A DNA stretch of 64,000 bases from Alphaproteobacteria bacterium (GTDB taxonomy: Bacteria; Pseudomonadota; Alphaproteobacteria; Micropepsales; Micropepsaceae), in the NCBI GenBank assembly GCA_017308475.1, contig JAFKEU010000004.1, positions 769,226 to 833,225 of the forward strand. The letters are read 5' to 3'. A program made the translations under genes and the position numbers. The notes below the pieces were generated by a model. That model saw nothing but the letters and a program-made list of their open reading frames with translations. It did not search any database and was not told where the DNA came from. Every line of letters starts with the position of its first letter. Positions within the stretch are counted from its first letter, which is position 1. This document shows positions 25,159 through 34,388 of this stretch, one piece after another.

Positions 25159-25743
25159 ATGCCTGCATCCACGCCCGCCTCGGATCGACTGGCCCATCTT
25201 CTGGCCCTGGCAGACCAGGGACCGGCGCTGCGCGCCGCGCTGGCCGAGGAAGTGGCCGAGCTTCTCATCCACTGGCCCGAAGACTGCCCCCGGGCCATGC
25301 GCGCCACATGCGAGACGCTGCTGGCCAGATGCGCCCGCGATGTCGAGCCCGCCGGCCGTGCGCGGCTGCGCGTGCTGCTTTACGCCGATCCGGCGCTGTC
25401 GGCGCGCGCGCTGCCGCGCCAGTGCCCGGACCGCGCGCTGGTGCAAACCGCCCGTGCCGGTGGCGATGTCGGCGCCGCGCTGGCCGGCGCGCTGGGACTG
25501 GACACCGGCACCGCCCGGGACATCCTGCATGACGAAAGCGGCGAAGGGCTGGTGATGGCCTGCAAGGCCGCGGGGCTGGACCGCGCCGCATTTTCCGCGC
25601 TGGCGCTGACCATCGGCCCCCGCCGGGGGTCCGCCGCCACCTATGCGCTGCTGGATTCCTTCGACGCCATCACGGCGAGCGAGGCACGCCGGCGCCTGCG
25701 CGAATTGAGCCCGCCACAGCAGGACGCATTGCTGCCGGCCTAG
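25159..25743 (+). CDS. DUF2336-like helical repeat protein
   Basis: 194 residues. Pattern resembling DUF2336: LLYADPALSARALPRQCPDRALVQTARAG, then a DILHDESGEGLVMACKAAGLDRAAF segment like the family's alpha-helical repeats. These alphaproteobacterial proteins are of unknown function. It converges with the RF3 gene with a 4 bp overlap of stops. The start at 25159 is the only convenient ATG; a longer frame begins at 25039. Confidence 0.6.
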   Translation: MPASTPASDRLAHLLALADQGPALRAALAEEVAELLIHWPEDCPRAMRATCETLLARCARDVEPAGRARLRVLLYADPALSARALPRQCPDRALVQTARAGGDVGAALAGALGLDTGTARDILHDESGEGLVMACKAAGLDRAAFSALALTIGPRRGSAATYALLDSFDAITASEARRRLRELSPPQQDALLPA

Positions 25744-27281
25744 CTCTCCGCGTGAACCTCGTGACGCTCGCGCGTCTTGAGTAGCTTCACGTTGGGAAAA
25801 CGTTCGGCGACATAGCCGATCTCCCATGCGCTCTTGGCCAGGAACACCGGCGCGCCGTCCCGGTCGGCGGCCATGCCGCCCCGGTTGGCGGCGGCGAATT
25901 TCTCGATCTCGGCCGGTGTGCCCGACAGCCAGCGCGCCGCATCGAAGGGTGAGGCTTCCAGATCGGCGGCCAGGTCGTATTCGGCCACCAGCCGCGATTT
26001 CAGCACATCCAGCTGCAGCGCGCCCACCACGCCCACGATCCATTGCGAACCGATGGCCGGCTTGAACAATTGCGTCACGCCTTCCTCGGCCAGGCTTTCC
26101 AGCGCCCGCGCCAGGTGCTTCTGCTTCATCGGGTCGGCCAGCCGCACCCGGCGCAATATCTCCGGCGCGAAATTGGGAATGCCGGTGAACACCACATTGC
26201 CCGATTCCGACAGCGTATCGCCCACCCGCAGGACGCCATGGTTGGGAATGCCGATGATGTCGCCGGGCCAGGCCTCGTCCACCGTCTCGCGCTCGGAGGC
26301 GAAAAACAGGATGGGATTGTGCACGCCGATGGTCTTGCCCGTGCCCGACTGTTTCAGCTTCATGCCGCGGCGGAATTCGCCGCTGGCCAGCCGCAGGAAC
26401 GCCACCCGGTCGCGGTGGTTGGGGTCCATGTTGGCCTGCACCTTGAAGACGAAGCCGGTGACTTCCTTGTCGCCCGGCTCGGCCGCCTTGCCCACGGCGG
26501 CCTGCGCGCGGGGTGGCGGCGCGTATTGCGCCAGCGCGTCCAGCAGCGGGGCGACGCCGAAATTCTTCAGCGCCGAGCCGAAATAGACCGGCGACAGATG
26601 GCCCTCGCGATAGGTCGCAAGATCGAAGGCGGGCAATCCCGCGCGCGCCAGCAGAACATCCTCGTCCAGTTTCGCGGCCTCTTCCTCATTGGGTACGCCT
26701 TCGTTGAAGGCCAGGAAGCTGCCGGTGTGAAGGTCCTCCACGCCGCGAAAATTCAGCCCCATGCCGCAGGGCCACATCATCGGCGCCGTCTCAATCTGCA
26801 GCTGGTCGGAAATCTCGTCCAAGAGCTCGAAGGGATCGCGCGCCTCGCGGTCCATCTTGTTGACGAAGGTCATGATGGGAATGTCGCGCAGGCGGCAGAC
26901 CTCGAACAGCTTGCGGGTCTGCGCCTCGATGCCCTTGGCGGCGTCGATCACCATCACCGCAGAGTCCGCCGCCGTCAGGGTGCGGTAGGTGTCTTCCGAA
27001 AAATCCTCATGGCCCGGCGTGTCCAGAAGGTTGAACACCGCGTCCTTGTATTCAAACGTCATCACCGCGCTGGTGACCGAGATGCCTCGTTCCTGCTCGA
27101 TCTTCATCCAGTCGGACTTGGCGCGGCGCGCGTCGCCGCGCGCCTTGACCCGGCCGGCGGCATGGATCGCCCCGCCCAGAAGCAGCAGATGCTCGGTCAG
27201 CGTGGTCTTGCCCGCGTCGGGGTGGGAGATGATGGCGAAGGTCCGCCGTCGGGCGGCCTCGCTGGCAGGGGTACGGCTCAT
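25740..27281 (-). CDS. prfC: Peptide chain release factor 3
   Basis: 513 residues. Translational GTPase: G1 ISHPDAGKTTL, G2 region with ARRAKSDWMKIEQERGISVTSAV, G3 DTPGHEDFSEDTYR, G4 FVNKMDREARDP. The EF-Tu-like domain 2 and the RF3 C-terminal domain follow. It recycles RF1/RF2 from the ribosome. The ATG at 27281 (MSRTPASEAARRR) is chosen; the extension to 27422 is low-complexity and antisense to the chrA end. Confidence 0.95.
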   Translation of the reverse strand: MSRTPASEAARRRTFAIISHPDAGKTTLTEHLLLLGGAIHAAGRVKARGDARRAKSDWMKIEQERGISVTSAVMTFEYKDAVFNLLDTPGHEDFSEDTYRTLTAADSAVMVIDAAKGIEAQTRKLFEVCRLRDIPIMTFVNKMDREARDPFELLDEISDQLQIETAPMMWPCGMGLNFRGVEDLHTGSFLAFNEGVPNEEEAAKLDEDVLLARAGLPAFDLATYREGHLSPVYFGSALKNFGVAPLLDALAQYAPPPRAQAAVGKAAEPGDKEVTGFVFKVQANMDPNHRDRVAFLRLASGEFRRGMKLKQSGTGKTIGVHNPILFFASERETVDEAWPGDIIGIPNHGVLRVGDTLSESGNVVFTGIPNFAPEILRRVRLADPMKQKHLARALESLAEEGVTQLFKPAIGSQWIVGVVGALQLDVLKSRLVAEYDLAADLEASPFDAARWLSGTPAEIEKFAAANRGGMAADRDGAPVFLAKSAWEIGYVAERFPNVKLLKTRERHEVHAES

Positions 27282-27309
27282 GGTGGCGGGGGGTAGCAGG
27301 CAGGCCAGT

Positions 27310-28449
27310 TTAGTGCAACCACAGCGCCGCGCCCGCTGCCGCCGCCGCGCAGAGTGCAACCACCGCCCAGGCCGGAACCGCGATGCGCAGCAGCACCAGC
27401 GCCGCCAGCGCGACCGCCGCATCCACCGGCGTGAAGATCGCGCTGGTGATCACCGGCGACCACAGCGCCGCCGCCAGAAGCCCCACCACCGCCGCGTTGA
27501 TCCCCGCCAGCGCCGCGGCCAGCCTGGGGTGATGCGCCACCGCCTGCCACAGGGGCCAGCCGCCCGCCACCAGCAGCAGCGACGGCAGATAGATGGCGCA
27601 AAGGCACAGCAGCGCCGCGCCCCACCCGCCCATGGCCGCGCCCAGGAAGGCGGCAAAGGAAAACAGTGGCCCAGGCATCGCCTGCGCCGCGCCATAACCC
27701 GCCATGAAAGTTGCACTGTCCAGCCAGCCCGGCGTCACCACCGCCTTTTGCAGAAGCGGCAGCACCACATGGCCGCCGCCGAACACCAGCGCGCCGGAGC
27801 GATAGAACGCATCGAACAGCGCCAGCCGGTGATCCAGCCCCGCCAGCAGCGGCAATCCCACCAGCAACAGAAAGAACAGCGCCAGCAGCAGCCCCGCATA
27901 TCGCGGCGCCGCAACCGGAGCGGCGATCTGCGGCGGCACTTTCAGGATCAGCGCGCCCACGCCTGCGCCCGCCGCGATCGCAACGAGCTGGCCGGCCGTC
28001 ACCGGCAGCAACAGCACCAGCGCCGCCGCAAACGCCGCCATCAGGAGACGCTGCAGGTCGGGCGTCAGCCGCCGGCCCATCACCCACAGCGCCTCGGCCA
28101 CCACCGCCACGGCGGCGATCTTCAGGCCATGCATCCAGGGCGCGTTTGCCACATCGCGCCGCGCCGCCAGCGCGAATGCCGCCATCAGCAGCGCCGACGG
28201 CAGGGTGAAGCCGATCCAGGCCGCGATCAGCCCGCCCCATCCCGCCCGGCGCCGGCCCAGCACCATTGCCACCTGGCTGGAGGCGGGACCGGGCAGGAAC
28301 TGGCAGAAGCCGACGATCCCCGCATAGGCTTCCTCGTCCAGCCAGCGGCGGCGCGCCACGAATTCCTTGCGGAAATAAGCCAGATGCGCCACCGGCCCGC
28401 CGAAACTGGTCAGGCCCAAGCGCAGGAATACCCACAGCACTTCCAGCAT
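27310..28449 (-). CDS. chrA: Chromate transporter ChrA, two-CHR-domain form
   Basis: 379 residues, about ten membrane helices, with two homologous CHR halves. First half: RLGLTSFGGPVAHLAYFRKEFVARRRWLDE and FCQFLPGPASSQVA. Second half: SGALVFGGGHVVLPLLQ and AQAMPGPLFSFAAFLGA. This is the classic long-chain ChrA that exports chromate by antiport. Followed closely by the RF3 gene. The DUF1453-like gene upstream is 16 bp away, suggesting cotranscription. Confidence 0.93.
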   Translation of the reverse strand: MLEVLWVFLRLGLTSFGGPVAHLAYFRKEFVARRRWLDEEAYAGIVGFCQFLPGPASSQVAMVLGRRRAGWGGLIAAWIGFTLPSALLMAAFALAARRDVANAPWMHGLKIAAVAVVAEALWVMGRRLTPDLQRLLMAAFAAALVLLLPVTAGQLVAIAAGAGVGALILKVPPQIAAPVAAPRYAGLLLALFFLLLVGLPLLAGLDHRLALFDAFYRSGALVFGGGHVVLPLLQKAVVTPGWLDSATFMAGYGAAQAMPGPLFSFAAFLGAAMGGWGAALLCLCAIYLPSLLLVAGGWPLWQAVAHHPRLAAALAGINAAVVGLLAAALWSPVITSAIFTPVDAAVALAALVLLRIAVPAWAVVALCAAAAAGAALWLH

Positions 28450-28465
28450 CGCTGCTCCCCGCGGA

Positions 28466-29029
28466 TCAGCGCGCGGCCGCCGCCATCACCCGCCGCGCAC
28501 GGATGAACATCTCCAGGCTGCGCACGCAAAACAGCGCCACGCTGAAGACAATGGACGCATCGGCGATCAGGACGGCGTTCAGGTGCCAGGCCGCCGCCTC
28601 CGCCGCCGCGCCATAGCGCAGCCCCATGCGCAGCAGGATCAGCACCACCAGCACCAGCATCGCCGCCTGTCCGCCGCGCACCATCAGCGTGCCGTTTTCG
28701 GAATGCACCTCGATCGCCATGGTGCGGCCCCAGTACCAGCCGGCGACCGCGCCCAGCGCCGCCGCCACCGCCAGGATCGCCCAATCCATCGGCATGAAGG
28801 CCGACGCGGCGATAACGAGATGGCCGCCGGGCGCGCCATACGCGCCGCGCTGCGGCGCCAGCAGGGCCAGCGCCCCAAGGAGGATGAACAGCGCCGGCCG
28901 GATCCACAGCCGGTGCAGTTTCAGCGGCTGCGGCCGCGACATCTTGCGCATGCGCAAATACAGGATCGGCACCAGCACCAGGAACGGCAGGAAGGGTGCG
29001 TATGGCGCCAGGGGACCGTGGTGTGGCAT
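28466..29029 (-). CDS. DUF1453/CcdC-like integral membrane protein
   Basis: 187 residues with about five hydrophobic helices. It starts FLPFLVLVPILYLRMRKMSRPQPLKLHRLWIRPALF, the segment typical of CcdC/DUF1453 proteins, and has VAGWYWGRTMAIEVHSENG in the middle. The function is unknown. It lies 16 bp before chrA and 9 bp after the DUF1491 gene, so the three may be one operon. Confidence 0.7.
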   Translation of the reverse strand: MPHHGPLAPYAPFLPFLVLVPILYLRMRKMSRPQPLKLHRLWIRPALFILLGALALLAPQRGAYGAPGGHLVIAASAFMPMDWAILAVAAALGAVAGWYWGRTMAIEVHSENGTLMVRGGQAAMLVLVVLILLRMGLRYGAAAEAAAWHLNAVLIADASIVFSVALFCVRSLEMFIRARRVMAAAAR

Positions 29030-29038
29030 GACGCGACG

Positions 29039-29374
29039 TTACACGATTTCCTCGTCCACGAAAGCGCGGCCTTGCCGGTCCTCGATCTCAACGATCCACA
29101 GGTCGGGATCGAATTTCACCTGCTTGTCACACCACTGGCCGGCGCGCGCCTCGTCCGTCCAGCCGCCCAGCGGCTGGCTCCACACCAGCGCGCCCCTGCC
29201 GTCGCGCGTCTGGTTCAGTACCTGAACGCTGCCGTCCATCTTCGCCACCTTGATGATGACGGCGCCAGCCTCCTCCGCCCCGCGCCTGACGATGAAGGCG
29301 CTGGCGCCTTCAACCTCGGCACGCCTTATCAAGGCGCGGACGAAAATCCCCGCTTTCAGTCTTGGTGTGCTCAT
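29039..29374 (-). CDS. DUF1491 family protein
   Basis: 111 residues from ATG 29374. Pattern MSTPRLKAGIFVRALIRRAE, then FIVRRGAEEAGAVIIKV and VEIEDRQGRAFVDEE, matches DUF1491, a small cytosolic alphaproteobacterial family of unknown function. The next 138 bp up to the histidine kinase gene holds no gene. A slightly longer start at 29395 is possible. Confidence 0.8.
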   Translation of the reverse strand: MSTPRLKAGIFVRALIRRAEVEGASAFIVRRGAEEAGAVIIKVAKMDGSVQVLNQTRDGRGALVWSQPLGGWTDEARAGQWCDKQVKFDPDLWIVEIEDRQGRAFVDEEIV

Positions 29375-29512
29375 GGGTGCGCCGGTCATGCTCATGACGC
29401 GGCCCTCACGTCCCGACCAATGCGAAGAGCCGGACCAGGTCGATCTCGGACCCACGCACAGGGAACACTAGCGTCTGCCATGCCGAAGACTAGGACAGCG
29501 CAGCCCCCGCTG

Positions 29513-31213
29513 TCACGATGCCGCGCGAAACGGAATGATCTTGGCGCTGCTCAGCCGCCCGCCCACCTCGTCCACCGCCGCGTAAGGCAGCCGCACGCTG
29601 ACCGTGGTGCCCTCGCCCAGCACCGACGACAGTTCGGCCGCGCCGCCATGCATCGCCGCCAGCGCCTTGACCAGCGCCAGGCCAAGGCCGGTGCCCTCCT
29701 TGGCGCGCGTCTCGGCCCCTTCCACCTGCTCGAAGGGCTGGCCCAGGCGCTTGAGGTCTTCCTGGGAAATGCCGGTGCCGGTATCGCTGACCGCCAGCAT
29801 CACCCCTTGCGCCGACGCCTCGGCGCGCACATGCACCGTGCCGCCGGGCGGGGTGTATTTGACGCCGTTGGACAGAAGATTGACCAGGATCTGCTTGACC
29901 GCGCGCCGGTCGGCATAGATCCGGCGCGCGCCGGGCGCCACATCCAGCGTCATCGCCACGCCCGCGCGCTCTGCGGGTATCTTCAGGAACCGCACCGCGC
30001 TCTGGACCGTCTCTTCCAGGTCGAACAGTTCCTCCGCCAGTTCGAACTTGCCCGCCTCGATCTTGGACATGTCCAGCACCGAATTGATCAGGTCCAGAAG
30101 ATGGGTGCCCGATTCAAAGATCAGCCGCGAATATTCCTGGTAGCGCGGACCCACCGGCCCGAACATCTCGCGCGTCATCACCTCGGAAAAGCCGATGATG
30201 GCGTTCAGCGGCGTGCGCAGCTCGTGGCTCATATTGGCCAGGAAGCGGCTCTTGGCGCGGCTGGCCCCAAGGGCTGCGTCGCGCGCCTCGACCAGCGCGC
30301 GCTCCTGGGCCTTGCGCTCGGTGATGTCGCGCGTCACCGCCACGATGTCACCGCCCGCGCCGGGACGGCAGCGGATCTCGGCCCACACATGGCGTCCGTC
30401 CTTGTGGCGCAGCCGCACCTGCGCCTCGCCCAGCCCGCCGAAATAGGCGGCCTCCATCAGCGCGGCCTGCACCACCTTCAGGTCATCCGGATGGACCAGC
30501 TCTGCCGGCGCCAGGCCCAGTATCTCCTCCGGCGCGCGGCCCAGAAGCGCGTGGGTGGCCGGACTGGCGAAGCGCACGCAGCCATCGGTGGAATGGCGGG
30601 TGATCAGGTCCATCGAATTGTCTGCCAGGAAGCGGTACATCGCCGCCCCTTCGGCGGCCGCGGCATCGGCCGCGCGCTGGCGGTCCTGCGCCGCGGCGGC
30701 GACCAGCACCGCCTGCACCAGCGCCGTCAGTACCGAGGCGGCATAGATCGCCCAGAGCGGCAGGGCGCCCGGCAGCGTCAGTCGTGCGGCCGGCAGCGCG
30801 CCCTGGGCCTCCAGCCCGGCCAGCACCACCAGCGCCAGCCCGGCAGCGAGCCCGGCGCGGACCACGGCGGGCCGTCCGCCGGACAGTGCCGCTTCCGCCG
30901 GCACCAGCACGAACCAGACCAGCAGGGGCGAGGACAGGCCGCCCGTCAGCGCCGCCATGTAGCCCACCAGCAACGCAAAAAGGCTCAGGCTTACCTGTTC
31001 CAGAAGCGGCACGGGCAGCCGGGTCAGGCCCAGAACCGCCAGAAGGGCCGGCGCCATCAGCCCGGCCAGGGCCAGGGCTTCGACCAGGTCGGGCTGGTCC
31101 ACCAGCACGAAAAATCCAACGGCCAGCACCGCGCCAACCGCGCCCTTGGCGGCCTGGACAGCCACAAAGCGGCGGCGTTGGCCGCCATCGTCGGCAAAAG
31201 AATACCGCAACAT
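29513..31213 (-). CDS. Membrane PAS-sensor histidine kinase (DivJ/PleC-like arrangement)
   Basis: 566 residues from ATG 31213. Residues about 20-180 hold six hydrophobic segments, followed by a PAS domain (about 205-320: MYRFLADNSMDLITRHSTDG, DITERK), HisKA with the phospho-acceptor in FLANMSHELRTPLNAIIGFSE, and HATPase_c with NLLSNGVKYT, SDTGTGIS and GTGLGLALVKALA. The order of multi-helix sensor, PAS and kinase is like Caulobacter DivJ, but I cannot assign it as the orthologue. No response regulator adjoins it. It is divergent from a second kinase. Confidence 0.88.
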   Translation of the reverse strand: MLRYSFADDGGQRRRFVAVQAAKGAVGAVLAVGFFVLVDQPDLVEALALAGLMAPALLAVLGLTRLPVPLLEQVSLSLFALLVGYMAALTGGLSSPLLVWFVLVPAEAALSGGRPAVVRAGLAAGLALVVLAGLEAQGALPAARLTLPGALPLWAIYAASVLTALVQAVLVAAAAQDRQRAADAAAAEGAAMYRFLADNSMDLITRHSTDGCVRFASPATHALLGRAPEEILGLAPAELVHPDDLKVVQAALMEAAYFGGLGEAQVRLRHKDGRHVWAEIRCRPGAGGDIVAVTRDITERKAQERALVEARDAALGASRAKSRFLANMSHELRTPLNAIIGFSEVMTREMFGPVGPRYQEYSRLIFESGTHLLDLINSVLDMSKIEAGKFELAEELFDLEETVQSAVRFLKIPAERAGVAMTLDVAPGARRIYADRRAVKQILVNLLSNGVKYTPPGGTVHVRAEASAQGVMLAVSDTGTGISQEDLKRLGQPFEQVEGAETRAKEGTGLGLALVKALAAMHGGAAELSSVLGEGTTVSVRLPYAAVDEVGGRLSSAKIIPFRAAS

Positions 31214-31409
31214 TGCCTCTGCCCGGGGAAAGTCCCCAATCTGAGCGGGCTTCAGTTTCCGTCCGTTATCGTTAATGAAGTTTGAACGGGGGCCAGTTCC
31301 GGTCACGGATCGGCAACCAGTCCAGGGCCTTCTGCCCTAACCAATCCGAAACCGGCAGGGCGCACACTGGCGCCTTGGGCCCGCGAAGGGCCATCCCACA
31401 GGAGCGCCG

Positions 31410-32999
31410 GTGACGAGAGCCGAACCCGCGTGCATCGCCCTGCCGGAACCGGGCGCCGAGGCCGCCCTGCTGCCGCTGCTCGATACCTTGCGTGTGGCTG
31501 TCACCACCTTCGACACCCAGGGCCGGCTGACCTATGCCAACGCCCATCTGAACTACCTCTTTGCGTGCCTGCCGCCGCGCGAGGAACTCGTCGGGCTTGG
31601 CTATGGCGAATTGCTGCGGCTGGTGGCGGCGGGCGGCGAGATCGCGCCTGCCGTGCTTGCCGGCGGCATCGATGCCTTCGTCGCCGCCTGCCTGGCCCAG
31701 CTCCAGCCGGGAAATTTCCTTCCGCGCGACATCGACCTTGCCGGCGGGCGGGTGGTGGAGGTCAAGGCCCGCCGTTCCCCGGGCGGCGACGCCATCCTTC
31801 TGTGGAGTGACGTCACCCAGGCACGCGCCCAGTTCTCCCGGCTGGAGGAAGCGGTGGCACTGTCGGCCGACGCCTTCGCCTTCTACGACCGCGACGACCG
31901 GCTTGTCATGGCCAACGCGCTTTATGCCCGCTTTGTCGGCGTGGAGCTGGACGCCCTGCCCGGACGCACGTTCCGGGAGGTGATGACAATGGTGGCGCTT
32001 TCCGGCCGCACCGTGCTGGAAACCGATCCGCAGGTCTGGATGCAACGCCGGATGGTGATCCACGCCCAGCCGGCCGGCCATGTGACGGTGAAGACGAATG
32101 ACGGCAGGGCCTGGCTGGTGCGCGACCGCGCCACGTCCGATGGCGGCCGTGCGGTGATCTTTACCGACATCACCGACAAGGTGCGCGCCGAGGCCGCGCT
32201 GGCCGAACAGGAAGATGCGCTGGAACGTTCGCGTGCCGAGGCCCGGCGCCAGAGCGACTATCTGGCCGACCTGGCGCGCCGGCTGGACCAGGCGACGGCA
32301 CGCGCCGACAGCGCCAAGACCACATTGCTGCGCACCATGAGCCACGAGCTCAAGACGCCGCTGAATGCCATACTGGGCTTTTCCGACCTGATGGCGACGA
32401 TGGCCGACCGGCTTTCCGCCGATCAGGTCCGCGAATATGCCGGCCTGATCCGCCAGGGCGGGACCAACCTTCTGAAGATCATCAACCAGATCATGGATCT
32501 CACCAAGATCTCGGCCGGCCGCTACGAGCTCCACCGCACCCCGGTGGACGTGGGCGCCATGCTGTGGCTGGGGCGCGACGGTTTCGGCGAACTGGCCGCC
32601 CAGCGCGGCGTGACCATCGATGCCGGCCGCGTGTCTCTGGGGATGATGGCCGACGCCGACGAGGCGGTGCTGGCCGCGATGATCCATGGCCTGATCGACA
32701 ATGCCGTCACCCACACCGATCCGGGCTGCAAGGTGAGCCTGTCGGCGGCGCGCCAGGACGGCATGATCGTGATCGGCGTGCACGACAACGGCCGGGGCGT
32801 GCCTGCCGAGGACCTGGCCCGCATCCAGGAGCCTTTCGAGCATGGCGGACGCGGCGAAGGCGCCCATCACACCCAGGGCGCCGGGCTTGGCCTGACACTG
32901 ATAAAAGCGTTCGCCGGCCTGCATGGCGGCCGCCTGGAACTTTCCAGCGGCAATGGCGACGGCTTCACGGCCCGCCTGATCCTGCCCGCCTCGGCCTGA
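31410..32999 (+). CDS. Soluble tandem-PAS histidine kinase
   Basis: 529 residues with GTG start at 31410 and no membrane segment. Two PAS domains (about 20-135 and 148-265, the second ending in IFTDITDK), a coiled coil, HisKA with TMSHELKTPLNAILGFSD, and HATPase_c with HGLIDNAVTHTD, VHDNGRGVP and GAGLGLTLIKAFAGLHGG. The second PAS contains the FYDRDDRLVMANALY pattern. It is divergent from the membrane kinase across 196 bp, so the two may share control. The partner regulator is not visible. Confidence 0.88.
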   Translation: MTRAEPACIALPEPGAEAALLPLLDTLRVAVTTFDTQGRLTYANAHLNYLFACLPPREELVGLGYGELLRLVAAGGEIAPAVLAGGIDAFVAACLAQLQPGNFLPRDIDLAGGRVVEVKARRSPGGDAILLWSDVTQARAQFSRLEEAVALSADAFAFYDRDDRLVMANALYARFVGVELDALPGRTFREVMTMVALSGRTVLETDPQVWMQRRMVIHAQPAGHVTVKTNDGRAWLVRDRATSDGGRAVIFTDITDKVRAEAALAEQEDALERSRAEARRQSDYLADLARRLDQATARADSAKTTLLRTMSHELKTPLNAILGFSDLMATMADRLSADQVREYAGLIRQGGTNLLKIINQIMDLTKISAGRYELHRTPVDVGAMLWLGRDGFGELAAQRGVTIDAGRVSLGMMADADEAVLAAMIHGLIDNAVTHTDPGCKVSLSAARQDGMIVIGVHDNGRGVPAEDLARIQEPFEHGGRGEGAHHTQGAGLGLTLIKAFAGLHGGRLELSSGNGDGFTARLILPASA

Positions 33000-33255
33000 A
33001 CCGGAACTTCCGGGCATTTTCCAGGTCCATGTTCCGGGAACTTTTCCTGCAAATCACTTCAATTTTAATTGCAAGCGATTCAATCACACCTCGAATTTGA
33101 ATCGAAGCGCATCCTTTGCAGCAACGCTGCGTTTTCGACACCAGCGGGAACTGTGCCCGCTGCGCCGATTGGCTTCAAATTTAAGGAAAGGGTTCAGGGC
33201 GCGGAAAATGGTGGCGCATCAGGCTGGCTGCGTTGCAAATCGGAAGTGAGTTTCC
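33000..33255. other. Intergenic region after the PAS kinase
   Basis: 256 bp that are less GC-rich than the surroundings (a TTTTAATTG stretch near 33062). I see no gene, clear terminator or repeat; it presumably holds the promoter of the small membrane protein at 33256. Confidence 0.5.
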
Positions 33256-33561
33256 ATGATTTTCCGGGCCATTTTCTGGATAGGGCTGGTGTCGCTGTTG
33301 GCGCCGCACGAGCCCGATCTTGGCCTGGGACGCCCGGGCGCCGGCACCTTGCAGACACCCCGCTTGACCACCGTCCTGTCCGCCGCCAGCGGTCTCTCGC
33401 GGACGGACAGCGACTGTGGTTCGCAATGTGCCGGCGGCCTCGGCTTCTTCGCGCGGATGGGCCTGGGCCCCGGCGGTCGGATCGCCGAAGGCTTGGCCCG
33501 GGTTAAAGGGGAAATCGACGCCGACATCAGTGCCCGCGCCGCCCGCCAGCGCGCGCTTTAA
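33256..33561 (+). CDS. Small single-helix membrane protein of unknown function
   Basis: 101 residues. The N-terminal helix FRAIFWIGLVSLLAP is followed by the HEPDLGLGRPG motif, which I recognise from conserved small alphaproteobacterial proteins. The rest is Ala/Gly-rich with two cysteines (DCGSQC) and a GLARVKGEIDADI helix. GGAAGTGA lies upstream of the ATG. Its stop overlaps the stop of the convergent DUF6456 gene by 4 bp. Confidence 0.65.
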   Translation: MIFRAIFWIGLVSLLAPHEPDLGLGRPGAGTLQTPRLTTVLSAASGLSRTDSDCGSQCAGGLGFFARMGLGPGGRIAEGLARVKGEIDADISARAARQRAL

Positions 33562-34388
33562 AGTCTCTCCTCCGCCATCGCCCCGTCGTCCATCATCCAT
33601 GCCCGCATGGCCGCGCGCCCGGCCACGACATTGAAGCCGTATTGGCTCGCCAGCCGGTCCAGCGCGATGGTCAGAACCACCCGCCCCGATCGTCGTGACC
33701 AGCCGCGCACCTGTTCCACCTCTTCCAGCGGCGCCAGGTGGCAGCAGACATCGAACAGAAGGTCACCCAGCACCGGGCCTGCCGCCTTCAGCGCCCGGTT
33801 CAGCCGCTGGCGCGCGGCGATCGCCACATCGCTGATGTTTTCGCCCGATCCGCCGCGCGATCCGGTCACCACCGGCTGGCTCCAGTCCACGCCCATGCGC
33901 GGGGTCAACTGGCCCAGCGTATAGTCGCGGCGCAGCCTTTCGCCCGCCGCGAACTGCCGGTCATCGACCAGCGCGCGAAATTTCAGCCGCGCCAGCGGCG
34001 ATTCCGCCATGTTGACCTGGACGGTTTGACCGCCGCCCGGTTCGTGCGCCTGCATCAGCCGGTGCTGGTCGCCAAAGCCGCCCTCGGCGCGCACAAGCAG
34101 CGCATGCCCGCCCGGCGCGATCACATGCCGGCCCGGCCCGTCGGGCTGAATCCATTCCAGCGCCAGGAAGCGGGCCACCAGATCGGCCGCCACCGTGACC
34201 CGGCTGGCCGCGGCCGCGGACGGACTGCGCGCCACCGCATGCACGGCGCCGCGCGCGAACAGCGCCTGGCGCGCCCCCGCCAGGCGGCGCAGCACGCGGC
34301 GGCCCTCCTGTTCCACTTCCTTTTCGCTGCGGAGGCGATTTTCGCCCGCGGCAGCCTGGCCGCGCCCATGGTCTTTCTTTCCGCTCAT
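33558..34388 (-). CDS. DUF6456 domain protein
   Basis: 276 residues from the ATG at 34388, coupled (ATGA) to the upstream DnaA-domain-IV-like gene. The C-terminal half matches DUF6456: FAAGERLRRDYTLGQLTPRMGVDWS, SDVAIAARQRLNRALKAAGPVLGDLLFDVCCHL, LEEVEQVRGWSRRSGRVVLTIALDRLASQYG. The N-terminal half is Arg/Ala-rich, with a winged-helix-like stretch about residues 20-110. Pairing with a DnaA-like DNA-binding protein suggests a role at DNA, perhaps regulatory; this is inference. Confidence 0.78.
   Translation of the reverse strand: MSGKKDHGRGQAAAGENRLRSEKEVEQEGRRVLRRLAGARQALFARGAVHAVARSPSAAAASRVTVAADLVARFLALEWIQPDGPGRHVIAPGGHALLVRAEGGFGDQHRLMQAHEPGGGQTVQVNMAESPLARLKFRALVDDRQFAAGERLRRDYTLGQLTPRMGVDWSQPVVTGSRGGSGENISDVAIAARQRLNRALKAAGPVLGDLLFDVCCHLAPLEEVEQVRGWSRRSGRVVLTIALDRLASQYGFNVVAGRAAMRAWMMDDGAMAEERL

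Noticed and set aside
28583..31285. 900-codon open frame on the plus strand opposite DUF1453, DUF1491 and the histidine kinase
   Set aside because: It spans several well-supported genes on the other strand and their intergenic gaps, has Arg/Gln/His-rich composition and no domain.
31272..33017. 581-codon open frame opposite the PAS kinase
   Set aside because: Kinase motifs H, N, G1 and G2 are all on the plus strand.
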